Source: Zeimonas arvi (GTDB lineage Bacteria; Pseudomonadota; Gammaproteobacteria; Burkholderiales; Burkholderiaceae_E). From it: 64,000 bases of DNA. The translations under genes were made by a program, and so were the position numbers. The notes beneath the pieces were generated by a model. It was given only the letters and a program-made list of their open reading frames with translations. It searched no databases and was not told the origin of the DNA. The number at the start of each line of letters is the position of its first letter. Within the stretch, counting starts at the first letter, position 1. Shown here in pieces: positions 1 through 12,600 of this stretch. The stretch lies in the NCBI RefSeq assembly GCF_008039575.1, contig NZ_VDUY01000001.1:310001-374000 (forward strand), given 5' to 3'.

Positions 1-1
1 C

Positions 2-1000
<999 letters not shown>

Positions 1001-1049
1001 AGCGCAGGCGCCCGGCGAGGCCGCCCGCGCGCCGCCGAAGGCCCGCCCC

Positions 1050-1478
1050 TTGACCCGCGTCGACTTCCACATCAACGTCCCGGACAAGCTGGCCTACGGT
1101 TGCCGGCTGGTCCGCAAGGCCTACCAGTCGGGCCGGCAGGTGCTCGTCTGGTGCGACGACCCGGTCATGCTGGCGGAATTCGACCGCCTGCTCTGGACCT
1201 TCTCGGCCGGCGACTTCATTCCGCACGTGGCGGCCTCCGATCCGCTCGCGGCCGACACCCCGGTGCTGCTGGCCGCCGACGCCCCCGAGGTCGCACACCA
1301 CGACGTGCTGGTGAATCTCGGCCAGCGCACGCCGCCCAACTTCTCGCGCTTCGACCGGCTGATCGAGCTGGTGTCGATCGACGACGAGGACAAGGGCCTG
1401 GCGCGCGAGCGCTTCCGCTTCTATCGCGACCGCGGCTACCCGATGCAGACGCACGACCGCGCGTCGGGCGCCGAGTAG
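1050..1478 (+). CDS. holC: DNA polymerase III chi subunit
   Basis: Chi subunit of the replicative polymerase clamp loader; in the family it binds psi and single-strand-binding protein. The 142-aa product is the usual length and begins [13 protein letters not shown], typical of chi, with the family pattern of 'VWCDD' and '[12 protein letters not shown]' in the first half. The start is a TTG at 1050, preceded by GAAGG about 8 nt upstream; no ATG or GTG fits better. It lies between pepA and valS, as in many proteobacteria, and is probably cotranscribed with pepA. Confidence 0.88.
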   Translation: MTRVDFHINVPDKLAYGCRLVRKAYQSGRQVLVWCDDPVMLAEFDRLLWTFSAGDFIPHVAASDPLAADTPVLLAADAPEVAHHDVLVNLGQRTPPNFSRFDRLIELVSIDDEDKGLARERFRFYRDRGYPMQTHDRASGAE

Positions 1479-1498
1479 CGCCGCCACCAGGACCCACG

Positions 1499-1894
1499 AT
1501 GAACGACGACGAGATCCGAAGACTGGCCGAGCGCCTGCGCGGCCCGGGCGGCGGAGCCGAAGCCGCAGGCGAGCCGGACGAAGCCGACGACGCGATCCCG
1601 ATGCTGACCGAGGTCGTGGCCGGGCCGGCCCGCGGCGAAACCGCGCCGGCGCTGGATGCCGCAGCCGAGGACCGCATCGTCGAGCGCGCGATCGAGCGCC
1701 TGCTCGGCGATCCCGAGCTGCTGGGCGGGCCGCTGCGCGATGCGATCGCCGCCGCCACCGAGCGCTTCGCCGAGCAGCTGGCCGCCGAGCTGCGCGCCAC
1801 CCTCGTCTACGCGCTGCACGACGCGCTCGCGCCGGCGGTGCGCGAGGCGGTGCGCGAGGCGGCCCAGGGCGGCCCGGGGCAGCCGCCGCTGTAG
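1499..1894 (+). CDS. Small acidic DUF2486-like protein
   Basis: A 131-aa, strongly acidic and alanine-rich protein without signal peptide or membrane segment. Residues about 33-40 read IPMLTEVV, resembling the 'IPVLTDVL' patch of the DUF2486 family, which I recall lying next to holC in Burkholderiales. The second half (about 60-128) is a predicted long amphipathic helical region rich in Glu, Arg and Ala. AGGA lies 7 nt before the ATG. It sits 20 bp after holC and 68 bp before valS. Function unknown; family assignment is from memory of sequence and position, not a search. Confidence 0.65.
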   Translation: MNDDEIRRLAERLRGPGGGAEAAGEPDEADDAIPMLTEVVAGPARGETAPALDAAAEDRIVERAIERLLGDPELLGGPLRDAIAAATERFAEQLAAELRATLVYALHDALAPAVREAVREAAQGGPGQPPL

Positions 1895-1929
1895 GCACGC
1901 CATGCCCGCTGCACGCAGGCGGCGCCCTC

Positions 1930-1935
1930 TATAAT
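1930..1935 (+). promoter_or_regulatory. Perfect -10 hexamer upstream of valS
   Basis: A perfect TATAAT stands 28 bp before the valS ATG, which would place transcription start near 1942 and give a leader of about 20 nt. No good -35 box is present 16-18 bp upstream (the bases there read CGCTGC), so the promoter is either weak or activator-dependent. It suggests valS has its own promoter despite the tight pepA-holC neighbourhood. Confidence 0.45.
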
Positions 1936-1962
1936 CTCCCGTTCGATCAGACACTTGCGAAC

Positions 1963-4900
1963 ATGACCGCTGCAACTGCCGCGGGCGCCGACGCGCTCGC
2001 CAAGAGTTTCGAACCCGCCGACATCGAGGCCCGCTGGTACCCGCTGTGGGAATCCCGCGGCTACTTCGCCGCCGGCGAGACGCCCGACGCGCCGGCCTTC
2101 TGCATCCAGCTGCCGCCGCCCAACGTGACCGGCACGCTGCACATGGGCCACGCGTTCAACCAGACGGTCATGGACGCGCTGACCCGCTACTACCGGATGC
2201 GCGGCGCCAACACGCTGTGGCTGCCCGGCACCGACCACGCGGGCATTGCGACCCAGATCGTCGTCGAGCGCCAGCTCGACGCCAGGGGCATGTCGCGCCA
2301 CGACCTGGGCCGCGAGAAGTTCGTCGAGCGCGTCTGGGAGTGGAAGCAGGAGTCCGGCTCCACGATCACCCGACAGATGCGCCGGATGGGCGCGTCGACC
2401 GACTGGTCGCTCGAGTACTTCACGATGGACCCGAAGCTCTCGGAGGTCGTCAAGCAGGTCTTCGTGAAGCTCCATCGGCAAGGCCTGATCTACCGCGGCA
2501 AGCGGCTGGTCAACTGGGACCCGAAGCTGCTCACCGCGGTCTCCGACCTGGAAGTCGTCAGCGAGGAAGAGGACGGCCACCTGTGGCACATCCGCTATCC
2601 GCTGGCCGACGGCAGCGGCTTCGTGACCGTGGCCACGACGCGGCCCGAGACCATGCTGGGCGACACCGCGGTCATGGTGCATCCGGAGGACGAGCGCTAC
2701 GCGGCGCTGATCGGCCGCAGGGTCCTTCTGCCTGTCACCGGGGAGGGCGAGCCCTTCGACGGCCGCGCAATGGACGCCGCCGCGCTGGCCGCGGCCGGCC
2801 GCGCTGCGGGCTGGCGCGAGATCCCGGTGATCGCCGATGCCTACGTGGATCGCGAGTTCGGCACCGGCGTGGTCAAGGTGACGCCCGCGCACGACTTCAA
2901 CGACTATGCGGTGGGCCAGCGCCACGGGCTGCCGGTGATCCCGGTGCTCACGCTCGACGCGAAGATCAACGAGAACGGCCCGGCCCGCTACCAGGGCACG
3001 GACCGTTTCGACGCGCGCAAGCGCATCGTCGAGGACCTCGAAGCTCTCGGCCTGCTCGAGTCGGTCAAGCCGCACAAGCTGATGGTGCCGCGCGGCGACC
3101 GCACCAACGCGGTCATCGAGCCGATGCTCACCGACCAGTGGTTCGTGGCCATGAGCAAGCCCTCGCCGGCCGACTCGCTGCTCGGCGGCAAGAGCATCGC
3201 CGATCGCTCGCTCGAGGTGGTGGCCGACGGTTCGATCCGCTTCGTTCCCGAGAACTGGACCGCCACCTACAACCACTGGCTCACGAACATCCAGGACTGG
3301 TGCATTTCGCGCCAACTCTGGTGGGGCCACCAGATTCCGGCCTGGTACAAGGCCGGCGAGCACGGCGCGCCCATTCACGACGGCAGCGTGTTCGTTGCGC
3401 TCGACGAGACCGACGCGCGCGCGCAGGCGGCCGCCGCCGGCTGGACCGGCCCGCTGGTGCGCGACGCCGACGTGCTCGACACCTGGTTCTCGTCGGCGCT
3501 GGTGCCCTTCTCCACGCTGGTCGACCCGGAGCGGCCCTTCCGCGACGGCGCGCCGAACGTGCTGCCCAGGCTCGCGCAGTTCCTGCCCTCGTCGGTGCTG
3601 GTCACCGGCTTCGACATCATCTTCTTCTGGGTCGCGCGCATGGTCATGATGACCCTCGCGTTCACCGGCCAGGCGCCCTTCCGGCACGTCTACGTGCACG
3701 CGCTGGTGCGCGATGCCGAAGGCCAGAAGATGTCGAAGAGCAAGGGCAACACGCTCGACCCGATCGACCTGATCGACGGCATCGACATCGAGGCGCTGGT
3801 GGCCAAGCGCACCACCGGCCTGATGAACCCGAAGCAGGCCGCAAGCATCGAGAAGCGCACCCGCAAGGAGTACCCGGAGGGCATCCCGGCCTTCGGCGCC
3901 GACGCGCTGCGCTTCACCTTCGCGTCGCTGGCCAGCCCGGGACGCAACATCAATTTCGACCTCGGCCGCTGCGAGGGCTACCGCAACTTCTGCAACAAGC
4001 TGTGGAACGCCACCCGCTTCGTGCTGATGAACTGCGAAGGGCAGGACTGCGGGCTCGAACCGCACACCGCCGAGCAGTGCGCACCCGGCGGCTACCTCGA
4101 GTTCAGCCAGGCCGACCGCTGGATCACCTCGCAACTGCAGCGGGTCGAGGCCGAGGTCGAGAAGCACTTCGGCGACTACCGATTCGACCTGGCCGCGCGC
4201 GCGATCTACGAGTTCGTCTGGAACGAGTACTGCGACTGGTACCTCGAGCTGGCCAAGGTGCAGGTGCAAGGCGGCAACGAGGCCATCGCGCGCGCCACCC
4301 GGCGCACGCTGCTGCGCGTGCTCGAGGCGGTGCTGCGCCTGGCCCACCCGGTGGTCCCCTTCATCACCGAGGAACTGTGGCAGAAGGTCGCGCCGCTCGC
4401 GCAGCGCTACGGCGAGCGCGGCGAACAGACGCTGGCCGGCGAGGCGCTCGCGCAGGCCATGGCCGAGCGCCGGTTCTCGATCATGACCCAGCGCTACCCG
4501 CAATCCGAGCCCGGCAAGATCGACGAGGTCGCCGAGGCCTGGGTGTCGGAGCTCAAGTCGCAGATCGACGCCTGCCGCGCGCTGCGCGGCGAGATGGGCA
4601 TCTCGCCCGCGCAGAAGCTGCCGCTGGTCGCCTCCGGCGATCGCGGGCGGCTTGCCGGCTTCGCGCCCTACCTGAAGGCGCTGGCCAAGCTCGAAGCGGT
4701 CGAGATCGTCGACGCCCTGCCTGTCGACTCGGTCGCGCCGGTGCAGATCGTGGGCGACGCGCACCTGATGCTCAAGGTCGAGATCGACGTCGACGCCGAG
4801 CGCCAGCGCCTGGACAAGGAGATCGCGCGGATCGACGGCGAGATCGCGAAGGCGCAGGGCAAGCTGGGCAATGCCAGCTTCGTCGAGCGCGCGCCGGCGG

Positions 4901-4986
4901 CGGTGGTCGAGCAGGAGCGCGGGCGGCTGGCGGGGTTCAGCGAGACGGTGGCGAAACTGCGGGCGCAGCGGGCCCGCCTCGGCTGA
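1963..4986 (+). CDS. valS: Valyl-tRNA synthetase
   Basis: Class I aminoacyl-tRNA synthetase that charges tRNA-Val and edits misactivated threonine. The 1007-aa protein is full length. The HIGH motif appears as HMGH near residue 60 (within '[10 protein letters not shown]') and the KMSKS motif as KMSKSKGN near residue 589. The CP1 editing domain lies between them ([20 protein letters not shown]). The C-terminal coiled-coil arm characteristic of ValS is seen in the last 80 residues, where Lys/Glu/Arg heptads dominate. Start at the ATG after a -10 box. Its stop is only 12 bp before the left arm of a structured repeat. Confidence 0.98.
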   Translation: MTAATAAGADALAKSFEPADIEARWYPLWESRGYFAAGETPDAPAFCIQLPPPNVTGTLHMGHAFNQTVMDALTRYYRMRGANTLWLPGTDHAGIATQIVVERQLDARGMSRHDLGREKFVERVWEWKQESGSTITRQMRRMGASTDWSLEYFTMDPKLSEVVKQVFVKLHRQGLIYRGKRLVNWDPKLLTAVSDLEVVSEEEDGHLWHIRYPLADGSGFVTVATTRPETMLGDTAVMVHPEDERYAALIGRRVLLPVTGEGEPFDGRAMDAAALAAAGRAAGWREIPVIADAYVDREFGTGVVKVTPAHDFNDYAVGQRHGLPVIPVLTLDAKINENGPARYQGTDRFDARKRIVEDLEALGLLESVKPHKLMVPRGDRTNAVIEPMLTDQWFVAMSKPSPADSLLGGKSIADRSLEVVADGSIRFVPENWTATYNHWLTNIQDWCISRQLWWGHQIPAWYKAGEHGAPIHDGSVFVALDETDARAQAAAAGWTGPLVRDADVLDTWFSSALVPFSTLVDPERPFRDGAPNVLPRLAQFLPSSVLVTGFDIIFFWVARMVMMTLAFTGQAPFRHVYVHALVRDAEGQKMSKSKGNTLDPIDLIDGIDIEALVAKRTTGLMNPKQAASIEKRTRKEYPEGIPAFGADALRFTFASLASPGRNINFDLGRCEGYRNFCNKLWNATRFVLMNCEGQDCGLEPHTAEQCAPGGYLEFSQADRWITSQLQRVEAEVEKHFGDYRFDLAARAIYEFVWNEYCDWYLELAKVQVQGGNEAIARATRRTLLRVLEAVLRLAHPVVPFITEELWQKVAPLAQRYGERGEQTLAGEALAQAMAERRFSIMTQRYPQSEPGKIDEVAEAWVSELKSQIDACRALRGEMGISPAQKLPLVASGDRGRLAGFAPYLKALAKLEAVEIVDALPVDSVAPVQIVGDAHLMLKVEIDVDAERQRLDKEIARIDGEIAKAQGKLGNASFVERAPAAVVEQERGRLAGFSETVAKLRAQRARLG

Positions 4987-4998
4987 CCGCTCGCGCGG

Positions 4999-5282
4999 CG
5001 CGTCACCCTGGCCGCGTGCTCGCTGTGAGGAGTGCGCCGGGCGTGGGGCGGGGGCCGCGAGTGCGGGGGCGGTGCTGCGCCCCGCTTCGCGGGGTTCGCT
5101 CGCCTTCCTCGTCCGCGGCGGCTCGGGCGCAACTCGCGAGCCCTTTGGGCTCGCTCGGACAGCGCCCTCGCTGATCGCCGCTCCCTTCGGAAGCGCTCGC
5201 CGCGCACAAGCCCCCGCACTCGCGGCCCCCGCCCCACGCCCTCGCCATCTCGAAATGCGACGCACGCGGCCAGGGTGACGCG
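4999..5282 (-). repeat. Structured inverted-repeat element, divergent copy C
   Basis: Gene-free element between convergent genes. Arms 4999-5070 and 5210-5282 are inverted copies: 21 bp outer (4999-5019 with 5262-5282) and 32 bp inner (5039-5070 with 5210-5241) are perfect, while the stretch between them has diverged. The central 139 nt contain a hairpin CCCCGCTTCGCGGGG, a stem GGGCGC/GCGCCC (5125-5130, 5162-5167) and an apical 8-bp hairpin (5136-5143 with 5147-5154). The apical hairpin is preceded by AACTC and followed by TCGGACAGCG, the signature shared with the other three copies. The strand given is relative to copy A. No ORF or transposase lies inside. Bases 5283-5406, between this copy and copy A, hold nothing I recognise. 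Confidence 0.8.
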
Positions 5283-5434
5283 CTGCGCTCGCTCATGCCT
5301 GGCAAAGCGAACGCCGCGGTCAAAGTCATGCGCGACCGAACGATTGTCGCGACGACATCGCGCGCCACTTTCGAGTCCTTCGGGCTTCCAGCACCGAGCC
5401 CGAATCGGCACGCCCGCGCGCCGCAACGTATCGA

Positions 5435-5649
5435 GCGCGCGGAGGGGGATGGGGATGCGCACCCGTGTGCGCTGGCGCGGGAGCGCAGTGAAGACCCGGC
5501 GAGCGAAGCGAGAGCGGAACGCTGTCTGAAGCCCGCCAAAGGCGGGCTGAGTTGCGTTCCGCGACGGGGCTGAACGTCCGCGCGACCAAGCGTTTCCGCG
5601 AAGCGGGCAGCGCACCCGGGTGCGCATCCCCACCTCCCCCTCCGCGCGC
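5435..5649 (+). repeat. Structured inverted-repeat element, copy A
   Basis: Arms 5435-5465 and 5617-5649 are inverted copies (31 versus 33 nt, differing by a 2-nt indel). Weaker complementarity continues outward to about 5407 and 5680. The 142-nt core (5471-5612) matches the core of copy B1 with about 11 differences by hand count. Inside it, GCGGAACGC (5514-5522) pairs with GCGTTCCGC (5554-5562), enclosing an apical hairpin (5530-5537 with 5541-5548). The conserved strand GACGGGGCTGAACGTCCGCG follows. The arm sequence is unrelated to the arms of the other copies. No coding potential is convincing; open frames across it are products of high GC. Confidence 0.85.
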
Positions 5650-5689
5650 CCGCCCCAACGTCCCGACGCGCGGGCGAGCCGAAACGGGA

Positions 5690-6427
5690 TCAGCCCACCG
5701 TGCAGTAGCCGCCGTCCACCAGCATCACCGTGCCCGTCATGTACCGCGCCGCATCCGAGCACAGGAACAGGATCGGGTCGGCGATCTCGGACGGGTCGGC
5801 CCAGCGGCCCATCGGAATGCGCGACATGATCTGGGCGTGGCGATCGGGGTTGTCGCGCGCGCCCTTCGACAGGTTGGTCACGATCCAGCCGGGCGCGACC
5901 GCGTTCACGCGGATGCCGTCGGCCGCGTAGGCGGCGGCCAGCGACATGGTCAGGTTGCGCACCGCGCCTTTCGAGGCCGAGTAGGCGGGCTGCTTCGGGC
6001 CGCCGAACACGGTCATCACCGAGGCGATGAACACGATGGCGCCCTTGCTCCTGGCGAGCAGCGGCCGCGCGGCGGTGGACACGCGCATGCCGCCCGACAC
6101 GTTGACGTCGAGCACCTTGTCGAACATCACCGGATCGTGCTCGGCGTCGCGCATGATCATGCCCGCGCTGTTGACGACCACATCAAGCGCGTCGAGCCCG
6201 CCGACCAGAGCATCGACCGCGGCCTTGTCGGACACGTCGAGCGCGCGCACGTCGATGCCGGCGAAATCGGGGTTGGTCCGCGCCGCGGCGATCTCCTCGG
6301 GCGTGAAGCCGCAGGCGACGACGCGCGCGCCGGCTCGCTTGAAGGCCAGGCTGGTCGCGGCGCCGATGCCCGAGGTGCCGCCGGTGACCAGCACCGTCTT
6401 GCCCGAATAGTCGAAGGAGACGTTCAT
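5690..6427 (-). CDS. SDR-family oxidoreductase
   Basis: Classical short-chain dehydrogenase/reductase of 245 aa, an NAD(P)-dependent enzyme of unknown substrate. The Rossmann glycine motif TGGTSGIG lies near residue 14, NSAG near residue 87, the catalytic serine in 'IVFIASVMT', and the YSASK catalytic Tyr-Lys pair near residue 150. The C-terminal VDGGYCTVG is typical of 3-oxoacyl-ACP reductase-like SDRs. The ATG at 6427 lies one base after the stop of the tusA-like gene, so the two are almost certainly translated from one message. Specificity cannot be read from the sequence. Confidence 0.9.
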   Translation of the reverse strand: MNVSFDYSGKTVLVTGGTSGIGAATSLAFKRAGARVVACGFTPEEIAAARTNPDFAGIDVRALDVSDKAAVDALVGGLDALDVVVNSAGMIMRDAEHDPVMFDKVLDVNVSGGMRVSTAARPLLARSKGAIVFIASVMTVFGGPKQPAYSASKGAVRNLTMSLAAAYAADGIRVNAVAPGWIVTNLSKGARDNPDRHAQIMSRIPMGRWADPSEIADPILFLCSDAARYMTGTVMLVDGGYCTVG

Positions 6428-6428
6428 G

Positions 6429-6671
6429 TCAGCGGCGCTTGAGGAAGAAGGTCCACTCGCGGTCGCCGGCGTCGGTGCGCAGCAGCTCGTGGCCGGTCTG
6501 GCGGGAGAAGGCCTGGAAGTCGCGCTGCGATCCGGGGTCGGTGGACATGACCTTGAGCACCTGCCCGCTCTGCAGCTCGGCAAGCGCCTTCTTTGCGCGG
6601 AGGATGGGTAGCGGGCAGTTGAGCCCGCGCGCGTCGACCTCGCGGTCGAACGAGATGGCGGTGTCTGTCAT
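6429..6671 (-). CDS. TusA-like sulfur-carrier/sulfurtransferase protein
   Basis: An 80-aa TusA/SirA/YeeD fold protein. Residues 12-20 read DARGLNCPLP, with the conserved Cys-Pro-x-Pro motif whose cysteine carries persulfide in the family. The rest (KKALAELQSGQVLKVMSTDPGS...FFLKRR) follows the two-helix, four-strand TusA pattern. Length is normal. In this family roles range from tRNA 2-thiouridine synthesis to sulfur oxidation and molybdoenzyme assembly. No tus, dsr or mo genes are nearby, so the exact role is open. It is followed directly by an SDR gene on the same strand. A 109-bp gap upstream may hold its promoter. Confidence 0.85.
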   Translation of the reverse strand: MTDTAISFDREVDARGLNCPLPILRAKKALAELQSGQVLKVMSTDPGSQRDFQAFSRQTGHELLRTDAGDREWTFFLKRR

Positions 6672-6780
6672 GGCTGGTCGCTGTTCGTTGTCGTTGATGG
6701 CCGGACGGAAACTGACAAAAATCAAGTCTAGCAGCAGCCGCGCGACCCGGATCGATCGGCCGGCAAGGGGGCCGGCGTTC

Positions 6781-7308
6781 TCAGACGACGCCCAGCGCGC
6801 CGGCCAGGGCACCGGTCGCGATCAGCCACAGCGGGTTGCGCCGGCTGAAGAGGAAGAAGCCGAAGGCGGCCACGGAGAGCGCCCAGAGCTTCCAGTCGAC
6901 GTTGTTGGCCACCGAAATGATCCAGCCGGCCGCGAGGGTGAGGCCGATCGCGATCGGCGACAGGCCGCGCCGGATCGACCGGACGAGCCGGCCGCTCGCG
7001 TTCGCGGCGCGCCAGCGGTTCCCGAAGAAGCAAAGCACGCTGGACGGCAACAGGATGCCCGCGGTCGCAGCGAGCGCGCCAGGGGCGCCCGCGGCCTGCC
7101 AGCCCAGCAGGGTCACGAACAGGATGTTGGGGCCCGGCGCGGCGTGGGCCAGCGCGATCGCGTCGGTGAACTGCGCGTCGGTCATCCAGCCACGCTGGTC
7201 GACCAGGTAGCGGTTCATTTCGGGCGAAGTGCCGAGCGCGCCGCCGATCGCCAGCAGCGACAGCGACAGGAAGTGCAGGAAGAGCTGCAGGAGGTCGGTG
7301 CCGCTCAC
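6781..7308 (-). CDS. Chromate transporter family protein, second half (short-chain CHR)
   Basis: Inner-membrane protein of 175 aa with about five hydrophobic segments. It carries the CHR-family pattern: N-terminal 'FLSLSLLAIGGA', then 'IALAHAAPGPNILFVTLLGW' with the conserved PGP turn. The GTG start at 7308 overlaps the stop of the upstream half (GTGA), so the pair is translationally coupled. Together the two halves correspond to the N- and C-terminal repeats of single-chain ChrA. Family members export chromate, but many CHR pairs have no tested substrate; no chrB regulator is visible here. Confidence 0.85.
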   Translation of the reverse strand: MSGTDLLQLFLHFLSLSLLAIGGALGTSPEMNRYLVDQRGWMTDAQFTDAIALAHAAPGPNILFVTLLGWQAAGAPGALAATAGILLPSSVLCFFGNRWRAANASGRLVRSIRRGLSPIAIGLTLAAGWIISVANNVDWKLWALSVAAFGFFLFSRRNPLWLIATGALAGALGVV

Positions 7309-7895
7309 CGGCCGCTCCCGCCCGTGTCCGCGCCGGGAACGTCATTCGCCGCATCGCGCGGGCGCTCGGCGATCCAGGCCAGGCCGATCGCGACCGGCGC
7401 GACCGCCGCCAGCACCCAGGCCATCGGCAGGCGCAGCACCGCGATGCCGGCGAAGGCGGCAGCGCCGAAGGCCAGCCAGCGCCAGCGGCCGGCAAAGCCC
7501 TGCCCGAGCCGCACCGCAGTGGCCAGCAGGAGTCCGGCCGCCACCGCGGCCATCGCGCTGACCGCGCGCTGCAGCCAGGCGATCTCGGCAAAGCGATCGT
7601 AGGCGACCGCGATCGACAGCACGATGACCGCCGGGAAGGTCAGCATGCCGGCCAGCGCCACCACCGCCCCGCGCCAGCCGAACCAGCGGTCGCCGGCCAT
7701 CAGCGCCAGGTTGCAGACGTTCGGCCCGGGCATCAGCTGCCCGAAGGCCAGCAGCTCCACGAAGTCCTCGCGGCTCAGCCAGCGCCGCTCGTCGACCAGC
7801 ACCCGCTGCGCCCAGGGCAGCACTCCGCCGAAGCCGTGCAAGGCCAGGCGGCTGAACACGAGGAAGAGCTCGAGCAGCGAGGCGGGGCGGTTCAA
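7305..7895 (-). CDS. Chromate transporter family protein, first half (short-chain CHR)
   Basis: Inner-membrane protein of 196 aa, partner of the gene that follows. CHR hallmarks are the amphipathic N-terminus 'FSRLALHGFGGVLPWAQR', 'FVELLAFGQLMPGPNVCNLA' with the PGPN turn, and four to five membrane segments. The start is a TTG at 7895 with GGAG 5 nt upstream; it overlaps the stop of the MFS gene by 4 bp. The three genes MFS-chr-chr therefore form one coupled reverse-strand unit. Transport of chromate or another oxyanion is the family expectation, unproven here. Confidence 0.85.
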   Translation of the reverse strand: MNRPASLLELFLVFSRLALHGFGGVLPWAQRVLVDERRWLSREDFVELLAFGQLMPGPNVCNLALMAGDRWFGWRGAVVALAGMLTFPAVIVLSIAVAYDRFAEIAWLQRAVSAMAAVAAGLLLATAVRLGQGFAGRWRWLAFGAAAFAGIAVLRLPMAWVLAAVAPVAIGLAWIAERPRDAANDVPGADTGGSGR

Positions 7896-9061
7896 TCCCG
7901 CTCCTCCTGCCGCAGCCCGCGCCAGACATGCGCGCCGCCGCCGGCGATCAGCAGCGCCATGCCCCAGAAGATCGCCGACAGGCCGAAGGCCGCGCCGAAG
8001 GCGCCGAAGGCGGTGGGCAGGAAGGTCTGCGTGCCGTTGATCAGGGTCATCCGCAGGCCGGCCGCCTCGCCGATGCGGTCGTGGGGCGACGCCCGGTACA
8101 GCACCGCCATCATCATCGGTTGCGCCACGCCCAGCCCCAGGCCCAGCAGGAAGGACAGCGCCAGCATCGTGGAGAGCACCGGGAACACCGGATAGGCCAG
8201 GTAGACCAGCGCAGCCACGGCCATGGCGCCGAGCACCGGCGGCCAGTCGCCGACCCGTCCGGCCAGCCAGGGAATCGTCAGCCGCACGATGAAGGTGGCG
8301 ACCGAGAAGGCCCCGAGCACCAGGCCGATCTTCGAGGCCGAGATTCCGAGCGATGCGCCGTACAGCGGCACCAGGAACTGGTGCACGTCCCAGGCCGACG
8401 AGAGCACCACCACCGACAGGTACAGGCGCCTGAGTTCCGGCGTGCCGAGCAGATCCATGAGCCGCGTCGGCGGCGCCGGGGGGCCCGCCACCTGCGGCCC
8501 GGGCGCCGGCAACTCGCGCGTCAGCGATGCGCGCAGCAGCACGGCCAGGGTCGCCAACGCCGCCGCCGCCAGCAGCGCGAAGGTCCAGCGATGGCCGATC
8601 AGGTCGATCGCCACGCCGGCGCTCGTCGGCCCGAGGAATCCGGACATCGAGAAGCCGAGCGCCATCAGGCTGAAGTTGGCGGTGCGGGACGCGTCGCCGC
8701 CGATCATGCCGGCCGCCTTCTGGACCGCCAGGTAGTAGCCCATCATGCCCAGCCCGATCGTGACGCTGGCCAGGTACATCGCGCCGATGTCCCAGGTGAG
8801 GAAGGGAACGGCCACGCCGAAAGCCAGCAGGCCGGTGCCCGCGAGCATCGGCAGGCGCATGCCGACCCGGTCGATCCAGCGACCGGCCGGCACCGCCAGG
8901 AACATCGGAAGCAGCCCGTAGAAGGACAGCAGCAGCCCGATCGCGAAGGGCGACGCGCCGAGTTCCAGCGCGCCGAGCGGAATCGCGACCCGGCTGCCGG
9001 CGAAGGCCGTGTGGTTCAGGACAGTCAGCGCGACCAGCAGCCGGATGGGCGTCAGCCTCAT
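7892..9061 (-). CDS. MFS transporter
   Basis: Inner-membrane secondary transporter of 389 aa with about 12 hydrophobic segments. The major-facilitator motif A appears between TM2 and TM3 as 'GRWIDRVGMRLPM' near residue 60, and a degenerate repeat of it in the second half as 'LAGRVGDWPPV'. No periplasmic domain. It is the first gene of the unit shared with the two CHR genes. The substrate cannot be inferred; efflux of small molecules is the commonest role for MFS proteins of this length. Confidence 0.85.
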   Translation of the reverse strand: MRLTPIRLLVALTVLNHTAFAGSRVAIPLGALELGASPFAIGLLLSFYGLLPMFLAVPAGRWIDRVGMRLPMLAGTGLLAFGVAVPFLTWDIGAMYLASVTIGLGMMGYYLAVQKAAGMIGGDASRTANFSLMALGFSMSGFLGPTSAGVAIDLIGHRWTFALLAAAALATLAVLLRASLTRELPAPGPQVAGPPAPPTRLMDLLGTPELRRLYLSVVVLSSAWDVHQFLVPLYGASLGISASKIGLVLGAFSVATFIVRLTIPWLAGRVGDWPPVLGAMAVAALVYLAYPVFPVLSTMLALSFLLGLGLGVAQPMMMAVLYRASPHDRIGEAAGLRMTLINGTQTFLPTAFGAFGAAFGLSAIFWGMALLIAGGGAHVWRGLRQEERD

Positions 9062-9130
9062 GGGCGGGCGTGCCTCATCGGCATGGGGCGCCCCGGCGAC
9101 CGGCCGTTCGCACCGGGGACGCCGTCTCCG

Positions 9131-11767
<2,637 letters not shown>

Positions 11768-11818
11768 CTAGGTGGGAACTGAGGGGGGAACTCAAGAGGA
11801 AATTCTGGGCAACCTGTG

Positions 11819-11824
11819 ATTCTA
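11819..11824 (-). promoter_or_regulatory. Candidate -10 box for alaS
   Basis: On the minus strand these bases read TAGAAT, five of six matches to the sigma-70 -10 consensus, 70 bp before the alaS ATG. No convincing -35 hexamer lies 16-18 bp upstream. It stands just after the terminator of the preceding gene, where a separate alaS promoter would be expected. Confidence 0.4.
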
Positions 11825-11860
11825 CCCAATCATGGCGAACCAATGACGCCAAAAAGAGAC

Positions 11861-11889
11861 GCCAAAAAGAAGGGCGCCCAGAGGCGCCC
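11861..11889 (-). terminator. Rho-independent terminator of the Gly/Pro-rich gene
   Basis: On the minus strand a 7-bp GC stem (11883-11889 with 11872-11878, GGGCGCC/GGCGCCC) with a 4-nt loop is followed by TTCTTTTT. It is about 70 bp downstream of the stop at 11962 and insulates alaS from that gene. Confidence 0.8.
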
Positions 11890-11961
11890 GAAAGGGGGAG
11901 GAGGGGGCAGAGAGCATCTGGCTCCCTGAAGGTGGTCTGCCGTGGCGTCGATTCCTGACGC

Positions 11962-12387
11962 TCAGCGGCCGCGGCCGCCGGCCACGCCGCCGCCGGTGCC
12001 GCCGCGCATGCCCTGGCCGCCACCGGTGCCGTCCTGACGGCGCTGCATCGGGTGCTCGCGCTCGCGGATCCGCTTGCGTTCCTGAAGTCGGGCTGGATCG
12101 CCCTGCCGCATGCCCTGGCCCGCGCCGGGATTGGCGTTCGGACCGGGGCCGAACTGCTGCCCGGCGCCCTGGCCCGGCCCGGGACCGAATTGCTGACCGG
12201 CGCCCTGGCCCGGACCGCGGCCGAAGGCCTGACCGGCAGACGGGGTGGCCGGCGTGGCCGGAACCGCGGCAGTGCCGGCGGCCGGATTGGCGGGCGTTGC
12301 CGGGACGGCCGGCGTGGCAGGGGTCTGGGCCCACGCCGAGATCGCTGCACTGGAAAGCAGGCCGGCAATCAGGATCCTGGTACGCAT
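11962..12387 (-). CDS. Secreted Gly/Pro/Ala-rich low-complexity protein
   Basis: A 141-aa protein of unknown function. Residues 1-21 form a Sec signal peptide (MRTRILIAGLLSSAAISAWA, cleavage likely before QTPATP). The mature part is low complexity: an Ala-Thr-Pro stretch with VPATPA repeats (22-55), two tandem copies of GPGQGAGQQF (about 58-80), a basic patch 'RLQERKRIREREHPMQRR' (about 100-117), and a Gly-rich tail of GGTGGG type. AAGGAG stands 6 nt before the ATG, so translation is probably efficient. Has its own terminator, so it is a real transcription unit. Likely periplasmic or surface-exposed; nothing more can be said. Confidence 0.7.
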   Translation of the reverse strand: MRTRILIAGLLSSAAISAWAQTPATPAVPATPANPAAGTAAVPATPATPSAGQAFGRGPGQGAGQQFGPGPGQGAGQQFGPGPNANPGAGQGMRQGDPARLQERKRIREREHPMQRRQDGTGGGQGMRGGTGGGVAGGRGR

Positions 12388-12600
12388 CGCGTGCTCCTTC
12401 GGTTCGTGAACTCGATCCGGCGCGTCGTCCGCGCCGCGTCGAGGACATCTTGTCGCGGCAGCGCTGCCCGAGGGGTGTCGAAATCAAGAATCCTGTAACT
12501 TTCCGTAATTGCGCCCTCGCCATTGCTGACAAATGTTCGATTCCAGCCCCGTCTGCTCCAACGACTGCAGCGCGTTGCGCGCTTGAGGCCCCTCCCGGGC

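Noticed and set aside
1807-5265. Very long minus-strand open frame opposite valS
   Set aside because: It mirrors the valS codons, has His/Arg/Ala-rich composition typical of antisense frames at 70% GC and matches no family I know.
5003-5570. Several open frames of 90-180 codons within the first repeat locus
   Set aside because: They cross the inverted arms, are Arg/Ser-rich and have no ribosome site or family similarity.
12160-12260. CRISPR-like short repeats
   Set aside because: The repeats are in-frame codons of the GPGQGAGQQF protein repeat without spacers.
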